From Sphaerimonospora mesophila NBRC 14179 = JCM 3151 (GTDB lineage: Bacteria; Actinomycetota; Actinomycetes; Streptosporangiales; Streptosporangiaceae): a stretch of 32,920 nucleotides of DNA. The notes under the pieces are model-generated. The model was not told the DNA's origin. It was given only the letters and a program-made list of their open reading frames with translations, and ran no database searches. Positions 23,381 through 31,716 of the stretch are shown piece by piece; position 1 is the stretch's first letter; the number at the start of each line of letters is the position of its first letter. A program made the translations under genes and the position numbers. The stretch spans positions 1-32,920 of the forward strand of contig BCRI01000083.1 in NCBI GenBank assembly GCA_001552515.1, in the 5' to 3' direction.

Positions 23381-25246
23381 ATGTCCGATCCCGTGTCGGG
23401 CCTGCCGCAAGAGCGGGTGACGCACAAGCATGGTGATCGGCTACTCGCTTCCCTGGCACGTGGCACGTGGCCGCGGCTGACGGTGGCCGCAGCCGCGGCC
23501 GTCGCTTCGGCCGCCGCCGCGCTCGCCCTGCCCGCCGTGCTGGCCGCCGCGGTCGACGCGGTCTTCACCGGCCGGGAAACGCAGAACGCCGCGGTACGTC
23601 TGGCCCTCGTCCTGGCCGTCGCCACCGGCGCCGAGATCGTCGGAGGTGTCGCCGGCGCGGCCTCCACCGCGTCCGCCACGGCGGCGCTCCGCCTGCGGTT
23701 CATCACTCACCTGCTCGCCCTCGATGTCAGGGAAGCCCGCCGGACGCCGACCGGGGAGCTGATCAACCGCCTGGTGAGCAACGCCTCTGTCACCGGTCGT
23801 ACACCGGTGACCCTGGTGGACATGGCGGTGGGAACCCTCACTTCCATCGGTGGCGTCGTCGCGCTGTTCATGATCGACTGGCGGGTGGGAGCGGCCTTCC
23901 TGATCGGCGTACCAGCCGCGATCGTCGTCATGCGCATGTTCGTCACACAGGTGTCGGGCCTGTACGACGACTACCAGAACGCGCAGGGCCGCCTGGCCGC
24001 GCGCCTGACCGATGCGCTCGCGGGCATCCGCACGGTGCGGGCCTCGGGCAGCGCCGATCGTGAGATCACCCGGGTCCTCGGCCCGCTGACGGACATGTCC
24101 CACGCCGGACATGGCCTGTGGCGGGCCCAGGCTCGCGGCGTGTGGCGGATCACACTGCTGCTGCCGCTCATCGAGGTCGCCGTGCTGGGCGTGACCGGAC
24201 TCGGCGTCGCCGACGGCCGCCTGGAGCCGGGTCAACTGCTGGCCGCCGCCGGGTACGCCGCACTGGGACTGGGCTTCGTCGAACAGCTCGACGCGCTGAT
24301 GAACGTCGCCTACGCCCGCTCGGCGGCCCGGCGGATCAGCGACGTGCTGGCGGTCCCGGCCCAGGCCCCCGGCGGCCGCCCGCTGCCCGACGGCCCCGGC
24401 GCGCTCTCGTTCCGGAGGGTCACCGTCATGAGGGAGGGCGCTCCACTCCTCGACGACGTCGACCTGGACATCCCTCCCGGTGCGCTGGTCGCCGTGGTGG
24501 GTCGTTCCGGCGTCGGCAAGAGCACACTGGCCCTGCTGGCCGGACGGTTGACCGACCCCGACCGCGGTCAGGTGCTGCTCGACGGCCACCCTCTGCCGGA
24601 CATCGACCCCGGCTCGCTGCGAAGCGCCGTCGCCTATGCCTTCGAACGCCCTGCGCTCCTGGGCGGCACCATCGCGTCGGCCATCGCCTACGGTGTTCCC
24701 TCGACGGGCCCCGGCGCGGACGACGTCCGCGACATCCGTGCGGCGGGCGACGTCCCTGAGACGGGCGACGTCCCTGAGACGGGCGACGTCCTTGAGGCGG
24801 CGCGCGGCGCACACATCGATGCCGTCGTCCGCCGCCTTCCGCAGGGCTATGACACCCCGGCTGACGGCGCTCCGCTGTCCGGGGGTGAGTTCCAGCGGCT
24901 GGGCCTGGCCCGCGCGCTGGTCCGGCATGCCCGCCTGACCGTTCTCGACGACGCCACCTCCAGCCTCGACACGGCCACAGAGGCCCAGGTGACCCACACA
25001 TTGGTGGAGAGGATGCGCGGGCGCACCCGGCTGCTCATCGCCCACCGCGCCGCGACCGCCGCCCGCGCCGATCTGGTGATCTGGCTCGACGGCGGGCGGA
25101 TACGAGCCCGCGGCACCCATGAGGAGCTCTGGCGGGACCCGGCATATCGCTCGCTGTTCTGCGCCGAACCGACCGGTGGCGACCCCGGCACGGCCCAGCC
25201 TCCCGGCGACTCGACCCAGGAGGAACCGTGCCCGGCCCGTCCCTGA
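23381..25246 (+). CDS. ABC exporter half-transporter 1 (TMD-NBD), degenerate catalytic site
   Basis: The 621-aa protein starts at ATG 23381 with AGGAG seven bases upstream. Membrane segments lie within residues 33-310 and the NBD from about 340 to 600. Walker A is GRSGVGKS (374-381), the signature LSGGEFQRLGLARAL (499-513), Walker B LTVLDDATSSLD with Asp in place of the catalytic Glu, and His555 is the switch histidine. The usual Q-loop Gln is replaced in YAFERPALLGGTI. These changes mark the non-hydrolysing half of a heterodimeric exporter. An in-frame triplicated GDVPET segment (about 456-473) is inserted in the helical subdomain. Its gene overlaps the second half-transporter by 19 bp. It probably exports the lanthipeptide or gives immunity; no N-terminal peptidase domain is present. 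Confidence 0.92.
   Translation: MSDPVSGLPQERVTHKHGDRLLASLARGTWPRLTVAAAAAVASAAAALALPAVLAAAVDAVFTGRETQNAAVRLALVLAVATGAEIVGGVAGAASTASATAALRLRFITHLLALDVREARRTPTGELINRLVSNASVTGRTPVTLVDMAVGTLTSIGGVVALFMIDWRVGAAFLIGVPAAIVVMRMFVTQVSGLYDDYQNAQGRLAARLTDALAGIRTVRASGSADREITRVLGPLTDMSHAGHGLWRAQARGVWRITLLLPLIEVAVLGVTGLGVADGRLEPGQLLAAAGYAALGLGFVEQLDALMNVAYARSAARRISDVLAVPAQAPGGRPLPDGPGALSFRRVTVMREGAPLLDDVDLDIPPGALVAVVGRSGVGKSTLALLAGRLTDPDRGQVLLDGHPLPDIDPGSLRSAVAYAFERPALLGGTIASAIAYGVPSTGPGADDVRDIRAAGDVPETGDVPETGDVLEAARGAHIDAVVRRLPQGYDTPADGAPLSGGEFQRLGLARALVRHARLTVLDDATSSLDTATEAQVTHTLVERMRGRTRLLIAHRAATAARADLVIWLDGGRIRARGTHEELWRDPAYRSLFCAEPTGGDPGTAQPPGDSTQEEPCPARP
24745..24798 (+). repeat. 3 x 18-bp in-frame tandem repeat in exporter gene 1
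   Basis: GGGCGACGTCCCTGAGAC occurs at 24745-24762 and exactly again at 24763-24780, followed by a copy with two changes at 24781-24798. It encodes repeats of GDVPET in the NBD. Being a multiple of three, copy-number change would lengthen or shorten the protein without frameshift. Confidence 0.85.
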
Positions 25247-27123
25247 CGTCTCCGAAGAGCGGATACGGTGCCGTACCAACCCCGGCCGGTCTCGCCGAGA
25301 CCTCGATGGACGACGGCCCCTCCGCTCCTGGCGGGCTCCGTCTGCTCCTGGCGTTGCTGCGCCCCCGTCGGCGCGCTCTTGTCGCAGCGGCGGGCTGGTC
25401 TCTCGTCGAGGCGCTTCCGACGTTGTCGTCCGGACTCATCCTCGCCGCCGCCACCGACCGAGGCTTCCTGACGGGACGTCCAGGAGTGGGCCTGGCCTGG
25501 CTCGGTGTCCTCGTCGTCGCGATGTTCGTCGAGGCCGTGGCCACGCGAATGATGTTCCCCCATCTGGCCACGGTGGCCGAATCCCTGCGCGACGACCTCG
25601 TCCGCGCCGTCGTCACCGCCACCGTGACCCGCGCCGCCGGCGGTGCGGACCCGCCGGACACCGCCGCCGTCACCCGCCTCACCGACCAGGTGGAGACACT
25701 GCGAAACCTGGTGTCCGCACTCCTGCGCAGCGCCCGTGAGCTGGGCATATCCCTGATAGCCGCGCTGGCGGGGCTCCTGCTGTTGTCCCCGTTGGCCGCC
25801 GCCATCGTCGCCGGACCCGTGTTCATCGCGCTGGTCGTGTTCGTCAGGCTGCTGCGCGTGCTCCTGGCGCGTCAGCGCGCGCTCATCCTCGCCAACGAGA
25901 CGCTCACCGTTCAGGCCACCCCGATAGTGGCCGGCCTGCGGGACATCGCCGCCTGTGGAGCGCGCGAGCAGGCGTACGCCACCGTGCACACCGCCGTCAC
26001 CGCGCAGGCGGCGGCCACCCGCGCCCTGGCCTGGGCCGGCGAGGGGCGGCGGCTCGTCATCACGATCGGCACGCACCTGCCGCTGCTCGGCCTGCTGATC
26101 TTCGCCCGGCCGCTGATCCAGAACGGTCACCTGAGTGCCGGAGAGGTCATCGGAGCGGTGACCTACACGGCCACCGGCCTTGGCCCGGCCCTGCGTACGC
26201 TCGTCGGCACCGTCGGCACCTGGGGCGTCACCCTCGTCATCACCCTGGGCAGGCTCGCCGAGACCATCACCCCTCCGTCCACGACCGCGTCCGGGTCGAC
26301 CGCCGTCGCTCCCGCTTCCCTGCCGGGCGGCGCCTCCGCCACCTCGCCGGAAACCGCCGCGGTCGGTCACCAACTGGAGACACAGCGGCTGAGCTTCGCC
26401 TACGCACCGCAGGCCACACCGGTCGTACACGAACTCGACCTCGTGATCCCCGAAGGGGAGCATCTGGCCGTGATCGGCCCGAGCGGCATCGGCAAATCAA
26501 CCCTGGCCATGCTCCTGACCGGGCTGCGACGTCCCGGCTCGGGGCGGGTACGGCTCGGCGGTCTCCCGCTCGAAGCGACGCCGGAACATCATCTGCGGTC
26601 GGTGATGGCGCTGGTGCCGCAGGAGGCGTACGTCTTCGCCGGAACGGTGGGCGAGAACCTCGCCTACCTCCACCCCGCGGGCACTCACGCCCCGGAAAGC
26701 CGGCTGCAGGAGGCGGCGGACGCCGTAGGCGCCCGCGACCTCGTCGAACGGCTCGGCGGACTCGACGCCACGATCGAGGAGCCCTCCACGCTTTCGGCCG
26801 GAGAACGGCAACTCATCGCCCTGGCCCGCGTCTATGCCTCGCCCGCGCGTGTCGTCATCCTGGATGAGGCCACCTGCCATCTCGATCCGGCCGCGGAACT
26901 CCGCGCCGAGACGGCGTTCGCCGCCCGTGCGGGCACGCTCATCGTGATCGCCCACCGCATCAGCTCCGCCATCAGGGCGCAGCGTGTCCTGCTGATGGAC
27001 GGCGCCACCGCGCTCACCGGCACGCACACGCAACTGCTGACCCGATCGGCGTTGTACGCCGACCTCGTCGGTCACTGGCGGTACGACGCCCCGTCCGGGA
27101 ACACCGCGTCACCGGCTCGCTGA
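25228..27123 (+). CDS. ABC exporter half-transporter 2 (TMD-NBD), canonical catalytic site
   Basis: This 631-aa protein starts at GTG 25228, five bases after AGGAGG, inside the last 19 bp of the preceding gene. Membrane segments fall between residues 45 and 340, a Ser/Thr/Ala-rich linker spans 350-380, and the NBD follows with Walker A GPSGIGKS (417-424), Q-loop Gln465 (LVPQEAYVF), signature LSAGERQLIALARV (522-535), Walker B VVILDEAT (542-549) with catalytic Glu, and switch His576. It is the hydrolysing partner of the upstream half-transporter. The heterodimer is the only transporter in the locus and so is the likely lanthipeptide exporter. Substrate assignment is from context. Confidence 0.92.
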   Translation: MPGPSLTSPKSGYGAVPTPAGLAETSMDDGPSAPGGLRLLLALLRPRRRALVAAAGWSLVEALPTLSSGLILAAATDRGFLTGRPGVGLAWLGVLVVAMFVEAVATRMMFPHLATVAESLRDDLVRAVVTATVTRAAGGADPPDTAAVTRLTDQVETLRNLVSALLRSARELGISLIAALAGLLLLSPLAAAIVAGPVFIALVVFVRLLRVLLARQRALILANETLTVQATPIVAGLRDIAACGAREQAYATVHTAVTAQAAATRALAWAGEGRRLVITIGTHLPLLGLLIFARPLIQNGHLSAGEVIGAVTYTATGLGPALRTLVGTVGTWGVTLVITLGRLAETITPPSTTASGSTAVAPASLPGGASATSPETAAVGHQLETQRLSFAYAPQATPVVHELDLVIPEGEHLAVIGPSGIGKSTLAMLLTGLRRPGSGRVRLGGLPLEATPEHHLRSVMALVPQEAYVFAGTVGENLAYLHPAGTHAPESRLQEAADAVGARDLVERLGGLDATIEEPSTLSAGERQLIALARVYASPARVVILDEATCHLDPAAELRAETAFAARAGTLIVIAHRISSAIRAQRVLLMDGATALTGTHTQLLTRSALYADLVGHWRYDAPSGNTASPAR

Positions 27124-27207
27124 TCTTTACCGCCCACCGTTCCCGGCGGGCCGGCGCCCACTCGGTGACATCCCCGCCGCTCGGTGGCACCCGTTGATCA
27201 GAGGCCG

Positions 27208-27229
27208 CCGAGCACCTTCCGGTGCTCGG
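27208..27229 (+). terminator. Hairpin terminator of the lanthipeptide operon
   Basis: CCGAGCACC and GGTGCTCGG make a perfect 9-bp stem with the tetraloop TTCC, 85 bp after the last exporter codon. The following bases are only mildly T-rich. Confidence 0.6.
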
Positions 27230-27303
27230 ATCGTCCTTCCAGCGGTACGGCGGTGGTCACCGAAGTTCTCGGGTGTGGCAGCGGACGATTCCGATCCCGG
27301 CTC

Positions 27304-27471
27304 ATGAGACGACGTGATGAATCCGACGCGCCTCAGTCCCCAGTGAAACCCGAGTTCTTCGCCGAGGTGAACGACGGGCGCGTCACCCTCACCTTCCACT
27401 TCCGGAGTGGGGCGCAGATCACCTACTTCATCACCAAGTCCGGCACCACGGTGACCGGCAGCACCACCTGA
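27304..27471 (+). CDS. Small protein of unknown function (55 aa)
   Basis: The stretch PEFFAEVNDGRVTLTFHFRS followed by GAQITYFITKSGTTVTGSTT has alternating hydrophobic beta-strand character and no Cys, membrane segment or catalytic motif. From memory, actinomycetes encode similar short proteins with a conserved F-x-F-x-S-G-x-x-x-T-Y-x-I-T-x-S-G core, but I know no function. The start is uncertain: ATG 27304 is used here, but there is no ribosome site and in-frame GTG codons lie upstream (for example 27253). It sits between two hairpins, so it is probably transcribed alone. Lack of Cys argues against a second lanthipeptide precursor. Confidence 0.6.
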   Translation: MRRRDESDAPQSPVKPEFFAEVNDGRVTLTFHFRSGAQITYFITKSGTTVTGSTT

Positions 27472-27490
27472 CGAATGACCGACGAGGGCC

Positions 27491-27513
27491 GGGGCCGTGC
27501 CGTCCTCGGCCCC
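27491..27513 (+). terminator. GC-rich hairpin after the small protein gene
   Basis: GGGGCCG (27491-27497) and CGGCCCC (27507-27513) form a 7-bp stem with a 9-nt loop, 20 bp after the stop of the 55-aa gene. Confidence 0.5.
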
Positions 27514-27637
27514 CGTTCTGAATCCCCCGGGACTTTTGCTTGAACAGCCACCTGGGCATCCCGAACTTCCAACAAACTGATCAATCCACCTCTGAGACGT
27601 CATTCGCGACCACTACCGATCCGGTGAGCGAAATGTC

Positions 27638-27688
27638 TCGTACTTCGGGCTGATTGCGGGTGGTGGGGGCTCTCGTACCATGACTTCG
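27638..27688 (+). promoter_or_regulatory. Leaderless promoter of kinase 2 with CGGGCTGATT motif
   Basis: TACCAT at 27676-27681 is a good actinobacterial -10 and ends six bases before the GTG start at 27688, so transcription should begin at the start codon itself. Twenty bases before it is CTGATT (27650-27655) within TCGTACTTCGGGCTGATTGC, which recurs before the oxidoreductase gene at 30225-30241. No usual -35 is present, which fits activator control. Confidence 0.6.
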
Positions 27689-28821
27689 TGCACGGCCTTA
27701 TTCGCTCCGTGTGGTACGAGCCCCGTTCCCCCAACGCACCGCGACGGGTGTGGCGAGACTGGGTGGCCGTGGGGGTGTTGCTGCCGGTCGCGCTGCTCGA
27801 AGGAGTGGTGCGGCCGGACATGCCCTCACGGGTCATTTCGGTGAGCCTCGCGGTCGGGCTGGTGCCCACCCTGCTGTGGCGCCGTACCCGGCCGCTGCTG
27901 ATGGTCGTGATCGCGTTCGGCGCGTCGGGTGTGGCCCAGGTGCTGACGGGTGGCGACTCCCCCGAGACCAACACCATGATTTATCTGCTTCTCCTGCCCT
28001 ATGCGCTGTTCCGGTGGGGTTCCGGGCGAGAGGCGATCATCGGGTTGGCGGTGATTCTCGTCAAAGCCACGTTCTCCGTGGTCGTGGACTATCCCGGTCC
28101 CGCCGACACCGCCGCCGCCTTCGCCGTCGTGTTCTCGGTGATCGCCCTGGGAACGGCGTTCCGATACCGGGCGAGGGCCCGAACGCGGGAGCTTGATCAG
28201 GTCAAACTGCTCGAACGCGAGCAACTGGCCCGAGATCTACATGACACCGTCGCCCATCACGTCTCGGCGATGGCGATCCGGGCGCAGGCGGGGTTGGCGA
28301 CTGCGGCGGCGCGGCCGGACGCCGCCACCGAGGCGTTGCGGGTGATCGAGGCCGAGGCGGCCCAGGCGCTCGCCGAGATGCGCGCCATGGTCCACATCCT
28401 GCGCCGGAACGCGCCCGCCGACCCGGCGCACGGGCGGAGCATCGCCGATCTCTCCCAGCTCGAAAGCCCGGGACAGTCGGGCCCGTCCGTCCAGGTGGAG
28501 ATCGAGGGCGACACCGCCGGTCTCACCCCCTCCATCGAGGCCGCGATCTACCGCCTCGCCCAGGAGTCGGTCACCAACGCCCGTCGCCACGCGCGGCACG
28601 CCACCCGCGTCCTGGTTCGGATCACCGCCGACGACACGTCGGTCCGTCTGTACGTGAGCGATGACGGTGATCCCGTTCGCCCCGCGGGGGCACCCGGGTT
28701 CGGGATCACCGGCATGATCGAACGGGCCGATCTCCTCGGTGGGACCTGTGCGGCGGGCCCCAATCCCGACCGGGGATGGAGTGTCACCGCCGTGCTGCCG
28801 CGTACCGGAGTGGCCGGATGA
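27688..28821 (+). CDS. NarL-family sensor histidine kinase, pair 2
   Basis: The 377-aa kinase has four or five hydrophobic segments (26-41, 49-62, 68-86, 97-109, 115-133, 142-156). HisKA_3 follows, with His185 in EQLARDLHDTVAHHVSAMAI, then the HATPase with LAQESVTNARRHARH (Asn297), VSDDGDP and GFGITGMIERADLLGG. The GTG start has no ribosome site but lies at the predicted transcription start, so the mRNA is probably leaderless; an ATG eight bases upstream is in another frame. Its TGA overlaps the ATG of the regulator gene (ATGA). It belongs to the membrane-embedded, loop-poor sensor group often linked to cell-envelope stress (family knowledge); the signal is unknown. Confidence 0.92.
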   Translation: MHGLIRSVWYEPRSPNAPRRVWRDWVAVGVLLPVALLEGVVRPDMPSRVISVSLAVGLVPTLLWRRTRPLLMVVIAFGASGVAQVLTGGDSPETNTMIYLLLLPYALFRWGSGREAIIGLAVILVKATFSVVVDYPGPADTAAAFAVVFSVIALGTAFRYRARARTRELDQVKLLEREQLARDLHDTVAHHVSAMAIRAQAGLATAAARPDAATEALRVIEAEAAQALAEMRAMVHILRRNAPADPAHGRSIADLSQLESPGQSGPSVQVEIEGDTAGLTPSIEAAIYRLAQESVTNARRHARHATRVLVRITADDTSVRLYVSDDGDPVRPAGAPGFGITGMIERADLLGGTCAAGPNPDRGWSVTAVLPRTGVAG

Positions 28822-29474
28822 ACATCCGGGTGCTGGTCGCCGACGACCAGGAGATCGTCCGTACCGGACTCGTGATGATCCTCAACGCGCAACCGGGGAT
28901 CGAGGTGGTCGGCGAGGCCCCCGACGGACGGCGAGCGGTCGAACTCGCCCGGCGGCTTCGGCCCGATGTGTGCCTTTTCGATATCCGGATGCCCGTGGTC
29001 AACGGCATCGAGGCCACCCGGATGCTCGCCGGGCCCACCGTCGACGACCCACTCGCCGTCGTGGTCATCACCACCTTCGACCTCGACGAGTACGTCTACG
29101 CGGCGCTGCGCGCCGGGGCCCGGGGGTTCCTGCTGAAGAACGCCGGCGCCGAGCTGCTCTCCCAGGCCGTTCACGCCGCGGCGGCCGGTGACGCCCTCAT
29201 CGCTCCGAGCGTCACCGCACGCCTGCTCACCGCCTTCGCGCACGCCGGACCCGCCGCGCCGCCGGTCCGTCCCATCGAGGCGCTCACCTACCGTGAGGAG
29301 CAGATTCTCGTCACGGTGGCCCGGGGCCGTACCAACAGCGAGATCGCCGACGAACTTCACATTTCACTCAGCACCGTCAAGACCCATGTCGCCAGCCTGA
29401 TGGCCAAGCTCGGCGCCCGGAACCGGGTGGAGATCGCCATGTGGGCGTACGAGACCCGTCGGGTCAGACACTAG
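28818..29474 (+). CDS. NarL/FixJ-type response regulator, pair 2
   Basis: The 218-aa product begins at ATG 28818 in the ATGA overlap with kinase 2. The receiver has Asp9-Asp10, phosphoacceptor Asp55 (VCLFDIRMPVVNG), TTFDLDEY and the conserved Lys in GFLLKNAG. The NarL helix-turn-helix is LTYREEQILVTVARGRTNSE and HISLSTVKTHVASLMAKLGARNR. It has clear likeness to regulator 1 over the full length, suggesting old paralogy. The CGGCTGATT element in front of kinase 2 and in the 30.2-kb divergent region is a candidate binding site. Its stop overlaps that of the opposing DUF2306 gene by 4 bp. Confidence 0.93.
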   Translation: MNIRVLVADDQEIVRTGLVMILNAQPGIEVVGEAPDGRRAVELARRLRPDVCLFDIRMPVVNGIEATRMLAGPTVDDPLAVVVITTFDLDEYVYAALRAGARGFLLKNAGAELLSQAVHAAAAGDALIAPSVTARLLTAFAHAGPAAPPVRPIEALTYREEQILVTVARGRTNSEIADELHISLSTVKTHVASLMAKLGARNRVEIAMWAYETRRVRH

Positions 29475-30142
29475 GGCCTGCGGATGATCCACTCGGCCAC
29501 GGCGAGGTTGATGACCCATCCGGCGGCCACGAGCAGGGCCCTGGGGATCTCGCCTGGGGGGCCGACGAGGAGCATCCAGGGGAGCTGGGTGAACGCCTGG
29601 GTCCCCGCGGCCACACCGATCGCGTAGGCGCGGATCATCCAGGCGCGGTGGCGGCGGAAATCTCTCCGCCGGATGGCGGCGAAGCCGAGCACGAGCGAGA
29701 CCGCCATCGCCGTGCCGAACACGAGCCGGAACACCGCGAGGAGATCGCCGTCGCCTTCCGGGCGAGGATAGAACACGGTCATCCACAGGCCGGAGAGCGC
29801 GGCGACGAGTCCGCATACAACGAGAATCCGTCCCGCCATGCGGTGCCATCCCGGCCTTCGAGTACGGAATCTCCTCGCGAACTGGAAGGCACCCACAATG
29901 CCGTAGAGCGACGCTCCGATGATGTGCGACACCACGGGTAGCGGTGTCGCGAAGAATCGCGCGTTGGCGGGGGTGACCACCGCGCCACCTGCCAATTCCC
30001 CCACACGGAGCGCACCGGCGACCACCGGAATCGCGCTGAGCATGATCAGGCCGATGGGCCCCGTCCATCCGGGGACTTCGGCGGCCCGTCCGCCGGGCCG
30101 TACCTTCCGGGGCTCGACGCCCCGCACACTGCTTTCCGTCAT
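29471..30142 (-). CDS. DUF2306-family membrane protein
   Basis: From ATG 30142 the product is 223 aa; upstream in-frame starts (30178, 30199) exist and none has a strong ribosome site. The protein has about seven hydrophobic segments and the histidines usual for DUF2306: PVVSHIIGASLYGIVGAFQF, RPGWHRMAGRILV and FRRHRAWMIRAYAI. These conserved His residues resemble haem-ligand positions in membrane cytochrome-like proteins, but the function of the family is not established. It is divergent from the MDR oxidoreductase and convergent with regulator 2, and a copy of the TCGGCTGATT element faces it, so it may belong to the same regulon. Confidence 0.82.
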   Translation of the reverse strand: MTESSVRGVEPRKVRPGGRAAEVPGWTGPIGLIMLSAIPVVAGALRVGELAGGAVVTPANARFFATPLPVVSHIIGASLYGIVGAFQFARRFRTRRPGWHRMAGRILVVCGLVAALSGLWMTVFYPRPEGDGDLLAVFRLVFGTAMAVSLVLGFAAIRRRDFRRHRAWMIRAYAIGVAAGTQAFTQLPWMLLVGPPGEIPRALLVAAGWVINLAVAEWIIRRP

Positions 30143-30198
30143 AAAGGGATCGTGACTTCTTCGCCCATGTCCGCTCATCGCGCGAACGGCTCGATTCA

Positions 30199-30268
30199 AA
30201 TCAGCCGATCATCCAGCGATCAGGCGTACTTTCGGCTGATTCGGTGGCCTGGCCGCGTTGCTTAGCCT
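30199..30268. promoter_or_regulatory. Divergent promoter with inverted TCGGCTGATT elements
   Basis: AATCAGCCGA (30199-30208) and TCGGCTGATT (30232-30241) are exact reverse complements 23 bp apart, one facing each gene. On the right side a candidate -10, TAGCCT (30263-30268), lies 21 bp after the element, nearly the same spacing (20 bp) as before kinase 2. No good -10 is seen on the left side. Confidence 0.55.
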
Positions 30269-30313
30269 TTCGGCTGCCTCCGCACTCGCATTCATTCGCA
30301 TAAGGAGATGGCG

Positions 30314-31300
30314 ATGAAGGCGTTCGTCTCACGCTCGTACGGGCCACCCGATGTCCTCACGCTCACCGAAATCCCCGTCCCGGTTCCTCGCGACGACGAG
30401 GTCCTGGTCCGGGTGCGTGCCACCTCCGTCAATCCGTACGACTGGCACAACATGCGCGGCGAGCCGTACCTGGCCCGTCTGATGCCCGGCGGCCTCGCAC
30501 TCCGCCGTCCGAAGATCACCATCCTGGGCGCCGACATCTCCGGCCGGGTCGAAGCCGTCGGCAGGAACGTCACGGAGTTCCGCCCCGGCGACGACGTCTT
30601 CGCCGTCGTCAGCGGTGGCGGCTTCGCCGAATATGTCCGCGTCCGCGAGTCAGACCTCGCCCCCAAGCCGGAGAACCTCTCACACGAGGAGGCCGCCGCG
30701 GTTCCCATGGCCGCCAACACCGCCCTCCTCGCCCTGCGCGACGAGGGCCATATCCTGCCCGGCCAGCGCGTTCTCATCAACGGTGCGTCCGGCGGGGTGG
30801 GCACGTTCGCCGTGCAGCTCGCCCGCGCCCTCGGCACCGAGGTCACCGGTGTCTGCAGCGCCCGGAACGTGGACCTGGTCCGCTCCCTTGGCGCGACCAG
30901 TGTCATCGACTACACCACCCAGGACTTCAGCCGCGAGGCCCGGCGCTACGACCTGTTCCTGGACATCGCCGGCAGCCGGCCGGTCTCCGTCTCCCGCCGC
31001 ACCCTGCACTCCAAGGGGACCTATGTGGTGGTCGGCGGCCTGCCCGGTCGCTGGATACAGCCCATGGGCCATGTGCTCTCCGCCATGGCGACATCCCGCT
31101 TCGCCGGCCAGCGGATATCGGTGGCCGACGCACTCAAGTGCACCAACCCCAAACAGAACCTGCAGACGCTGAGCGCATTCCTGAACAACGGACGAGTGAT
31201 CCCGATCATCGACCGCCGCTACCCCTTCGAGGAGATCCCCCAGGCGATCGGCTACCTGGAGGAGGGCCACGCCCGCGGCAAGGTCGTCATCTCCCTCTGA
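30314..31300 (+). CDS. Zinc-independent MDR oxidoreductase (quinone reductase/zeta-crystallin type)
   Basis: The 328-aa protein is assigned to ATG 30314 because AAGGAG lies six bases upstream; an ATG at 30308 touches the ribosome site. It is a medium-chain dehydrogenase/reductase: a GroES-like N-domain (VRVRATSVNPYDWHNMRGEP, ILGADISGRVEAVG, FRPGDDVFA) and a Rossmann domain with INGASGGVGTFAVQLARALG, ending in EGHARGKVVISL. The Cys/His ligands of zinc alcohol dehydrogenases are missing, pointing to NADPH-dependent reduction of quinones or enones. It shares the divergent region and CGGCTGATT motif with the DUF2306 gene. Substrate unknown. Confidence 0.9.
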   Translation: MKAFVSRSYGPPDVLTLTEIPVPVPRDDEVLVRVRATSVNPYDWHNMRGEPYLARLMPGGLALRRPKITILGADISGRVEAVGRNVTEFRPGDDVFAVVSGGGFAEYVRVRESDLAPKPENLSHEEAAAVPMAANTALLALRDEGHILPGQRVLINGASGGVGTFAVQLARALGTEVTGVCSARNVDLVRSLGATSVIDYTTQDFSREARRYDLFLDIAGSRPVSVSRRTLHSKGTYVVVGGLPGRWIQPMGHVLSAMATSRFAGQRISVADALKCTNPKQNLQTLSAFLNNGRVIPIIDRRYPFEEIPQAIGYLEEGHARGKVVISL

Positions 31301-31716
31301 GCGCGATGTCCGGGAGCGCCCGCGCGTAGCGGTCTATGGTCACTGCGATCCGGCATCCTCATCACCCTTCGTGGCGACGCTACGCGGGCCATGGGGTCTC
31401 AGCCGGCTGGTGATCGTCAGCCTTCGCGGTGAGATCGGGCAGGACCGGATTCGAGTCAACTGTCGCTCGTCGGCGCGGAGACGAGTGGACCCTCATTACG
31501 GATGACGTCCAGATGAGCACTGTGCGCTATGTCAAACTGGTGCCACGAGTAACACAGACCCCGCGCATGCTTGCACTCACCTTCACCCAGCAGGGCAAAC
31601 GTGATGCGGTGGTCAGACACCTGGCACTACCTGGCAACATGGACATATCTTCGGGCGACATTAGCGAGAACCGGTACCATTAGACACGCATTCGAACATT
31701 TGTTTGGGAGAGTAGG
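31301..31716. other. Intergenic stretch before the DprA-like gene; one doubtful short frame
   Basis: About 415 bases. A frame at 31429-31683 (GTG start, 84 aa, containing GDEWTLITDDVQMSTVRYVK) has fairly normal composition but no ribosome site or known domain; it may be a gene fragment. TACCAT at 31675-31680 is a plausible -10 for the DprA-like gene, whose ribosome site GGGAG is at 31706-31710. The region is lower in GC than its surroundings. Confidence 0.4.

Noticed and set aside
23441-25279. 612-aa leftward frame opposite exporter gene 1
   Set aside because: Composition is Gly/Arg/Gln/His-biased and the sense strand has complete ABC motifs.
24847-26463. 538-aa leftward frame opposite the exporter genes
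   Set aside because: Shadow of the two ABC genes; no domain or ribosome site.
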